The notes under the pieces were generated by a model. That model was given only the letters and a program-made list of their open reading frames with translations. It did no database searches and had not been told where the DNA came from. DNA of 64,000 nucleotides from Aspidiotus rigidus (taxonomy: Eukaryota > Arthropoda > Insecta > Hemiptera > Diaspididae), in the NCBI GenBank assembly GCA_035079385.1, contig JAVHKY010000029.1, positions 11,656,001 through 11,720,000 of the forward strand, in the 5' to 3' direction. The translations under genes and the position numbers were made by a program. Positions 57,300-64,000 of this stretch are shown here, in pieces (within the stretch, counting starts at the first letter, position 1; each line of letters starts with the position of its first letter).

Positions 57300-58290
57300 T
57301 GACCATACGAACTTAAGGAAAAGGCGGAGAAATCTCGCGGAAAATCGAGAAGGGGAGAGAGGAATAAAAAAACTTCCTTGGAAAGGAAGGTTGTGTAGGA
57401 CAATTTTCTTAAGGGGATTTTGAACTAGATTTTGTGATAGTTCTGGAAGGAGCGGTCAATACACCCTCTGCTCATTTCTTTATATCGAGTGCGAATTCAG
57501 ATCATAAATAGTGTCCTCATCTTAAGATGGTACTCGTATTTTCTCATAAAGTCTTGATGTTCAAAGTATTTCTCCTTGTAGTTCTTTTTGTAGTACATTA
57601 TCTTTCATTGAGAATTTAAGCTCCCTATCTATCAACGGCTGTACAGCCACCAGGAACTTTTCCAACTTCCCTTTCTGAAGTTATCTGCGAGAAAAATAGC
57701 GTTTTTTTTTTTCACAACTTACGATTGTTCTAAATCTCAATGCGAGACAATTTGGCTGTCGCCGTCACTCCAAAAATTTCTTCTTAATCTTTTCTTTAAA
57801 GTCAACTTTGTATACAAACTCAATATGGAATGTAAAATACCAGAAAATTAACGACCATTACATTTGCTGCGAAGGCAGCAGCAGGGAACCCGTAATCTCG
57901 GCTGAATTTTCAATCGTCTGTCATGAATTACTTCTTTTTTTTTTTCTACGTAGTTGAAATTCTTAAAATTCCTGAAATAACTGTCGTAATTTTTCTTGAC
58001 ATCTCGATAAAGATTTAAGGTGATGACATCACACTCTACTGCTTGTACTTTCTTCGTCTTCGGAGATTTTAAGTAATGTTCGGCCTTGATGACCTCATGT
58101 CCTCGTGCTTGTAATTTTTTCGAGTCCCTTCACGATATTTTCTCCAACCAAAGTAAATTGATGACGTCACGCCCTCTCGATAATCGATTAATCGAGCTCG
58201 AACCTAGTTCATAGTGAGGAGGAGAGTCCTAAGTTGATATTGGAATTCTTAAAAACTATCAATATGTCGTGCAATGTGGTACAAAAATTA
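57300..58290. other. No recognisable gene
   Basis: Three TGACATCA, TGACCTCA or TGACGTCA words, each after (g/t)tgatga, appear at about 58022, 58088 and 58161. They suggest a very decayed relative of the TGACGTCA repeats, with units of about 70 bp. Confidence 0.35.
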
Positions 58291-58329
58291 GATATTATCA
58301 GGATCTTCAAGAGTATTTTCGAGTGTTAT

Positions 58330-58965
58330 TCTATCACCGCAGTCGTACCACCGCAACAGAAGAATAAGGCCTTAGATACGTGGACCAATTTACTCTGGAA
58401 ACGAATATGACGAGTGAAAGGATCGAATTCACAGAGGAAAATAACAATGAGATCATCAACTATTTAGACCTAAACATTAGGATAGAATACAAAATCTACC
58501 CTAGCCAGCGCATACCATCACTGTCATTACAGACGGCTCGTGGTGGTAATTCAGAACGGCCCTAGAAGCGTAGTTGGGGAAGACATGGGAAAATAGAAGT
58601 GAAGATCTGAAGAAGGGAACCCACAACAGTACAGCGAGAAAGTACTCCGAATCAGTATCACCTATATGAAAGTACAAGAGCAAGATGATGAAGGCGTTCA
58701 GTGATTATGATTTGAATGTGGATGGTGAAGAGAATAAGCAATGATCAGACGGAAGAAAATGACAAGAGGAATTTCAGCGGAGCTTGCAAGCTCATAGTTT
58801 AGCAAACACTTGTAAAACGGCACACAGGAATATTTGAAGTCATTCGCGATCACCGTGTTATACTATAAGAATTAATGCTCTTAAGACCTTGTTATTTAGT
58901 ACATTGATGATGGGGTAGCCCCTGGAAATACTCTCGTAAGCAAACTAATAAAGTAGAATTGTACA
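58330..58965 (+). pseudogene. Decayed Penelope-like element, 3' part (family A)
   Basis: The frame at 58380-58565 reads IEFTEENNNEIINYLDLNI followed by RIEYKIYPSQR. It matches the family A element at 24600-24700 (ESIKFTVGKGNETINYLDLTL and RIEYKIYRKPT). Upstream the catalytic region is collapsed: RYVD is followed directly by the sequence that normally lies about 20 residues further on. Further along, cagcgagaaagtactccga, gatgatgaaggcgttcagtg and gtgaagagaataagcaatga match 24940-25065. The end, aagcaaactaataaagtaga, matches the 3' tail of the family A copy near 25680-25698. The GIY-YIG domain is mostly deleted. Confidence 0.75.
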
Positions 58966-59219
58966 CTTGAGATCTTTTTAGAATTGATCCGGTTCTCAAG
59001 TTTACGGTCGGACATATCGAAGAAAAGCTCCACAATACTCGAAAAAGTAAACTGGAGGGCAATTTGCAAGAACCGCAGAAAAATACACAGGAAGCCGCGG
59101 ACCATTCTCAAGCATAGATAAAAAGCGACTCGACGAGATGGAAAAAGAGAACAGTCACAACGACGGAGGAGAAGAAATCATGATTGAACTAGCGAAGTAT
59201 GAGACTGTGAGTCTTACTC

Positions 59220-59635
59220 TTAAACTAGCTCGACCAGCCCTTTGTCCGGAATGTACCTGTTGAGTAGATTTATATCGTCGCTATTAAGATAACGAATAAT
59301 TTCAATGTTTTCCAGAGCACGGTTTTTGAAGTAAGCCTTCTCTGTGGAGGAGGGTTTTTGACCCCTCCCTGAAACCATGACCACTAGTTATAAGGTGATC
59401 AGCAAATGCGGATTCGCCCAAAAGCCCTTTTTCCCAATCTTTTAGGTGTTCAGCCACTCTAATTTTAATTTGACGACTAGTCTCGCCTACATACATCCCA
59501 TTTCAGTCCCTGCAAGCTATGCTATAAACTCCGCTCTTTTTGAGGGGCGGGATAGGGTCCTTCGACCTAAATAGCAGCCCTTTTACCGTCGTAGGATTAT
59601 AAAACACCGGACGGAAACCGAAGGGGCGGAGGGCG
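59220..59635 (-). pseudogene. GIY-YIG domain of the family B Penelope element, frameshifted
   Basis: The minus strand reads PPLKKSGVYSIACRD, a TGA where the second conserved cysteine would be, then GMYVGETSRQIKIRVAEHLK (the YVGET strand and arginine helix), GLLGESAFADHLITSGH, and after a one-base shift NRALENIEIIRYLNSDDINL with the conserved glutamate, ending at TAA. In function it would be the target-nicking nuclease of the element. Three lesions inactivate it. Confidence 0.82.
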
Positions 59636-59639
59636 CGAC

Positions 59640-60575
59640 TCAATTTCGAAGAAAATTCACCCAAGAAGGGGAGTTTAATGAAACGGGTCCTGCTATCGAA
59701 AGAAGAGTCGCGGGGAGGGAGGTAATTGAATCAAGGCAATTCCGCATGATCTTCCTCCGGACCATAAGGTCAATGTCTACATTGACCTCATTCACTCTAG
59801 CCAAGTATTTTATAATATTGAGTTCTTTTTGGAAAGCTGCCTGGTTCAGCGGGATGCGGGTTAGCCGATGAATAAAGCTATTAAACGCCGCGAACTTGTG
59901 AGAAACAGGGCAGAATGACGAGCCGTGGACGACAATATCGGTCGAAGTATCTTTTCTATATATTGAAAACTCGTGGACTCCATCTCTAACTGAGATGGTG
60001 AGATCCAAGAAGTTGATATTAGAACCTCCAACCTCCAAGGTAAATTTGATGGAGGGATATTGAACGTTAAGATACTTAAGAAACTCACCAAGGAGATCTT
60101 GGGGACCGGTCCACGCACATAGAACGTCATCTACATACCTGTACCAATAATGGACGTAATCCAGGAATACTTGGCCTGAGGTGAAGAGGTCAGCCTCAAA
60201 TTTGGACATGAAGATCTCCGTCACAAGGGAACCCAAAGGAGATCCGATAGGGATGCCAACCTCCTCTGGGAACTCGTAGAATTTCCCATTAAACTTGCAA
60301 ACATTGGGGGACCAACATACATTAAGTAAATTAAAGAATTCTTGCATCTCTCCATGAGGAGTATTAAAACGAACGAGGAGGTCACCCATATGTTGCATGG
60401 CGACAGTTCTCGGTATGTTGGGGAACAGGCCAACAACGTCAAAAGAGCATAGAATGGTACCCGGAGGAAGTAAATGGTCTTTAAGTTTATCGGCTAAAGA
60501 AACAGAATTTTTAATCGAGTAAGTAGACTCGTACTCAATGCGAGATTTAAACCATCTAGGAGACATAAGACACAA
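59640..60575 (-). pseudogene. Penelope-like reverse transcriptase (family B)
   Basis: Blocks in order from the N-terminus are: FKSRIEYESTYSIKNS; ILCSFDVVGLFPNIP near residues 40-55, the first catalytic-aspartate strand; EFPEEVGIPIGSPLGSLVTE near 105-125; YWYRYVDDVLCAW near 143-155, with YVDD codons at 60126-60137 intact; INFLDLTISV and FSIYRKDTSTDIVVH near 190-215. This is the palm and thumb of Penelope reverse transcriptases. The motif before the first aspartate strand, and a bona fide N-terminus, are absent, so the ATG at 60575 is only an internal methionine. All three palm aspartates are present, but the enzyme is incomplete. Confidence 0.9.
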
Positions 60576-61246
60576 CAGGACACATCGGAGTATCCTTGAG
60601 ATCTTTTTCTTATACTCCTGTACATCGTTTCACCATACTCAAAATGAGTTCCAATGCCCAAAGCCACAGACGAAGCAAAAGAGGCGGCGACCGTAGCAAG
60701 CGGGGCCGCAAAACATTTCAGAATATTGCGTTTTTCAGCCACTAGACGGCACAGTTGAGAACGCATATGGGGCTTTGGAGAGTCTCCTTTATCGCCTACG
60801 ACTACGCCGAGAGTTCAAAACTGGCCGTTCATGGACCAGGAATTCAATGATATTCTCAACAAAACACACAAAGAGAGTGCGGTGGGCGGAAGATGGCCTG
60901 TAGGAAAATAAAGGCGAAAGCAAGAAAGATGACAATACAATGAGGCCTTGTAGCAAAGACTTGACTGTCGTCGGGGTTGTTTCTTGCTGCCATCTTGCAT
61001 TAGTATTCGTTAACTTTCTTCTTTGGGTGCGGGTTGCACCGGCCGACGTCTGGATGGTACAGTAATTCGATTTCTGTGCGGAAGAGTATTTTAGAATGCT
61101 GAGTAATCCCACTTCTGATGTAACAAAAGTGAAATATATTCTCAGCAATGTTTCACGTTCTGCGGCTAGCGATTAAGGTACACCACGCCTTTATTGAGCT
61201 GCTAGGCAATTATAATACTGCATCGCGTATTTCAGACGATGAACGA

Positions 61247-61356
61247 AACTCTCCAGAGCCCCATGGAGGATATGTTTGACCGTGCCGCCTATACCGGCTG
61301 AGCAACGAAATATTTTGAGTTGTTTCGTGGCCCCATTCGCACCGATTGCCGCCTCT
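61247..61356 (+). repeat. Inverted duplicate of the Penelope 5' segment
   Basis: ctctccagagccccat, gaccgtgccgcc, ggctgagcaacg, aatattttgagttgtttcgt and ggccccattcgcac at 61247-61356 match, in order and with about 75-80% identity, the reverse complement of 60672-60786 (actctccaaagccccat, ctgtgccgtc, ggctgaaaaacg, aatattctgaaatgttttgc, ggccccgcttgctac). The arms are separated by about 460 bp. Confidence 0.75.
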
Positions 61357-61539
61357 CTAACTCTAGCCACACGTCATTCGAGACATTGGGGTGTCTTCAA
61401 ACGAGGACATTCACCATACTGATTTTTTGGTCGCCAATCAAAGGCTGCAATTGGTATACGTGGTCAAGTTTTATTAGATCTGTATTGTATCTTGTGTTGT
61501 TTGTGTTTTCAACTTATAATAAAATTTTTGGACAAACCA

Positions 61540-61950
61540 TGGATATAAAGTTTGGTTCAATCAAGCAAACCAAGAAAGTTTTCGTCTATAAAGAATGCCC
61601 GTTATAGAGTGGAGGAGGTACAAGATATAACAAGGGACTTATGAAGGAGTCTATGTGATCAAATCTATAAAACTTTGGATTGTGCTGCGACTGCGAAAAC
61701 GAGCATAAATATAAAGATGATTTTAAACAAATGACCAAATGATATAAAAGATATAGACAATTGTGTAAAGGAAAGAGGGTTTGTTTATCGGCAGTCGGTG
61801 TAAGCAAAAGGCTATCAACCTACAGATCCAGTTTTTCTGTAAATGAAAAGCGTAAGCCGATTATTCCACAGACATCATCTGTGGATTTGAAGGCAAAGGC
61901 CGGTACACCTATAGATGTATATCCTCAGGAAGTGACTTCCAGCAAATGAC
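61540..61950 (+). pseudogene. Unrecognised decayed coding-like segment
   Basis: One reading frame keeps a lysine- and cysteine-containing composition across several stops (FGLCCDCENEHKYKDDF, then after a stop RKPIIPQTSSVDLKAKAGTP, stop at 61948). That would be unusual for random AT-rich DNA, so a decayed transposon ORF is possible. I do not recognise a family. Confidence 0.3.
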
Positions 61951-64000
61951 TAAAGCTGCGAAGAAGTGTAACCGGAACAATTGGCTTCCTGTAAGTATCT
62001 TAGATTGTCCATGTTGTACGGACATAGATGAATCTTTTTAATTATTTATTCGTAGAAAATCGTGTCTTCATTGAACATCTCATATTCCTTTTTCAACTAG
62101 TTCTGTTTTGAAACAAGAAGACAATATCATTTCCATGGGTATAAGTGAAACCTTATGAACGCATTCATAGATATAAAATCTTGGACAGAAATTATATACG
62201 TCATCAAACTTCTGAAAATTCATACTAATAAGATGTGAATTGTGCATGGGACCGTCATTAAATGCGACTCACGTGGATTTAATTTTTTTTTTTTTTTGCG
62301 TTTCCTCTAATTAGGCTCGAGAAGTTCCAAAAAATTCATTCACCGCCAACAAAATACATCGTAATAAAGGAAAAACGAGTTTGGAGAATTCATTTTTATA
62401 TATCGCTTAAAAGCCTAAATTATGATTCAACTACATTTTTGAAACATTGCTCTATCAGGTTTCGATCCACAAATTGCACCATTACGGTCACGAGTCATCT
62501 CACTTCTGTCGAGTTCTCGGTAGAAATATTCTCATTTTAGTGTAACCTGCGTCATCGAATTTCTGAGAAAAGTTAAATATCGTTTTCCGTACAAGAGAAA
62601 TTAGGGTAAACCGAAATATAATCGCGAGGTATATTTTTGATTTTTTGTACATACAGCCCCACTACTCGACTCGTGCACTTACAAAACTTTTACATGCGTA
62701 CTTTTTACCCGTTGTATATTATATCAAAGCGAATAAACTAATCAACGTGTTCGCCGGTGATGTACGACAACAAAGGCGGACAAGTTGCGACGTTACGTTA
62801 ATCTTTAATCAGAAGCATTTTGTAGCTTATACGTTATTAAAGAACGTTGATGTGACGCATTTCGCTGTAAGGCAGCTTGTCGATTCTCAATCAAGAACGA
62901 TAATACACGTGAGTTCAAACGTATTATACGAGGGGAGGGGAGGGGGAGCGTATACGCACCGTAAAAATATACAGTTCAATTTTTCAGCAGTCAGTCGTTA
63001 TATACGAGGGTCGAATTTGTGGGTGGCCTGACCGTACGGGTGTAGAAGTGTTTGCTTTGTCAAAATCGTTTGACAGAATTCGGATAGCTTGTGTATACTA
63101 TGATGATGTGGTATACCATCCGTGTACATCAGGACGGTAATACTATCGGACTGTGTACAAAACGCGCAATTGCCAACAAGCGTTGCAGCATAAACTCGAG
63201 TACCGGTGCCGTAGCTAGCGCGGATCCATTTTTACTTTGTTCTATCTTCGATGTTTGCCTAACGATATCTTATTACTCACGTCTTTCTTCTCGGCATCAG
63301 TCGCTCAATTTAACCCTTGTTGTTTATACGTCGCGAATTTTCGAAGATCTTCTGTAACGCTCCCCCGCGGAAGACGACGAAGGTAAACAACCCGTGTAGA
63401 TGAGGGGTTGGGACAACAGGAACACAGCTACAAGGGTGAGAGTGCGCGATCGAGTTTTCCGCCAGTGCATATTAATGGTTTTTGATACGCGGTTGACAGT
63501 TCAAATTTTCGGTAATGGACACCGCGGGTTTATGACCACAGCACGCGCCACAAAACACGCAATTGACCATCTGGAAGACATTTTGTTCATAAAGAACCTC
63601 CCTATATGTATATTTTCGGTTTAAAATTCACGTGCTGTATTGAATGAAAAAAAGAAAAAGAAAAAAAAAAACTTTTTCGTGATATCGATCGCGCATCAGA
63701 CCTAGCTTACCTAAGCTAATTAAAAACTCGACAAGTAACGCCATGACGATGAAATAATAATTAAAAAGACCAGTCTATCTCGATTTTATGTATATATATA
63801 CGCACACAAGTTGACACGATGGCGGTCGATGATAGGAATATGTGATGTGACCAGCCGGCATCGCGAACTTGGTTAGCCACGCATGTTGGTTCATTAAATA
63901 TTCAAATTAGTTTCTTATTGAGAGCTTTGCAGTGTTATATTTTCGTATATACGCCGTATACACTTGTACGACCGTATTAAGAATCTGTAGAAAGGTATAT
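61950..64000. other. No recognisable gene; unique-looking CpG-containing DNA
   Basis: Frames at 62645-63031 (128 codons), 63091-63357 and 63400-63624 (+) lack any domain or splice context I can support, and none resembles the LIM2 or homeodomain exons expected for the Islet gene. The sequence lacks the repeat words seen elsewhere. Confidence 0.35.

Larger units (their letters stand above)
59220..60786 (-). mobile_element. Penelope-like retroelement (family B), minus strand
   Basis: This is the best preserved Penelope copy of family B. It comprises a 311-codon reverse-transcriptase frame (59640-60575) followed by GIY-YIG coding in pieces down to a TAA at 59220. Between them, a frameshift near 59650, a TGA in place of a cysteine codon near 59510 and another frameshift near 59350 disrupt the original single frame. 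The region 5' of 60575 encodes only short scrambled segments, so the N-terminal fingers are missing. The 5' part (60672-60786) is repeated in inverse orientation at 61247-61356. Confidence 0.85.

Noticed and set aside
60789..61148. 119-codon minus frame at the 5' side of the family B Penelope element
   Set aside because: It falls in the spacer between the inverted arms, shows no reverse-transcriptase block, and overlaps another frame equally open.
62645..63031. 128-codon frame considered as a downstream Islet exon
   Set aside because: It has no C-x2-C/H-x2-C LIM pattern or homeodomain WF-N-R motif, and no convincing splice sites at its edges.
1..64000. CRISPR arrays, operons, phage or bacterial defence systems
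   Set aside because: The window is eukaryotic. The regular repeats have no spacers of constant length, and no prokaryotic coding pattern is present.

Overview
The window is nuclear DNA of an animal, most probably an insect. The supports are spliced coding exons with consensus splice sites, non-LTR and Penelope-like retroelements, DNA-transposon remnants, and an extremely AT-rich mitochondrial 12S rRNA fragment of insect type. The insect assignment comes from the LIM-homeodomain exon and the 12S composition. A hymenopteran host is possible, but I could not prove it from sequence alone.

The only host gene I can support is an Islet/tailup orthologue on the + strand. It is visible as two exons: 34591-34770 (N-terminus, ATG at 34611) and 52938-53130 (the complete first LIM zinc finger). 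The splice phases of the two exons fit each other across an 18.2-kb intron. The rest of the gene (LIM2, homeodomain, C-terminus) was not found in the remaining 10.9 kb, so the next intron probably runs past the window end.

Almost everything else is repeats. Left part (1-34.5 kb): a four-unit tandem repeat, a small hAT-like MITE, a Tigger/pogo transposase relic, a Penelope fragment, a 523-bp fold-back MITE with TA target site, a tRNA-like (SINE) fragment, an RNase-H-bearing LINE relic (19-20.8 kb), an RTE-like LINE (22.9-26.7 kb) split by a 5'-truncated Penelope-like element with recognisable target-site duplications, a second LINE tail (27.0-27.4 kb), and a 970-bp long inverted repeat (30.7-31.6 kb). 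Intron (34.8-52.9 kb): copies of a dispersed guanine-rich repeat, two arrays rich in the octamer TGACGTCA (38.6-39.6 and 47.5-49.8 kb, the second with a 269-bp higher-order unit), a hAT-like MITE, three Penelope fragments and a 254-bp duplication just before the LIM exon. Right part (53-64 kb): a GTCGAT-rich degenerate repeat, a nuclear mitochondrial insertion (NUMT), an RTE fragment, and Penelope elements, one of which carries an inverted duplication of its 5' segment.

Between these blocks lie CpG-containing, repeat-poor stretches (about 3-5, 11.3-12.9, 20.8-22.7, 28.2-29.9, 45.4-46.5, 51.2-52.3, 56.4-57.3 and 62.1-64 kb) with no gene I can recognise. They are the likeliest place for regulatory DNA of the Islet gene. 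No intact transposon gene was found. Nothing here looks like an operon, CRISPR array or bacterial system.
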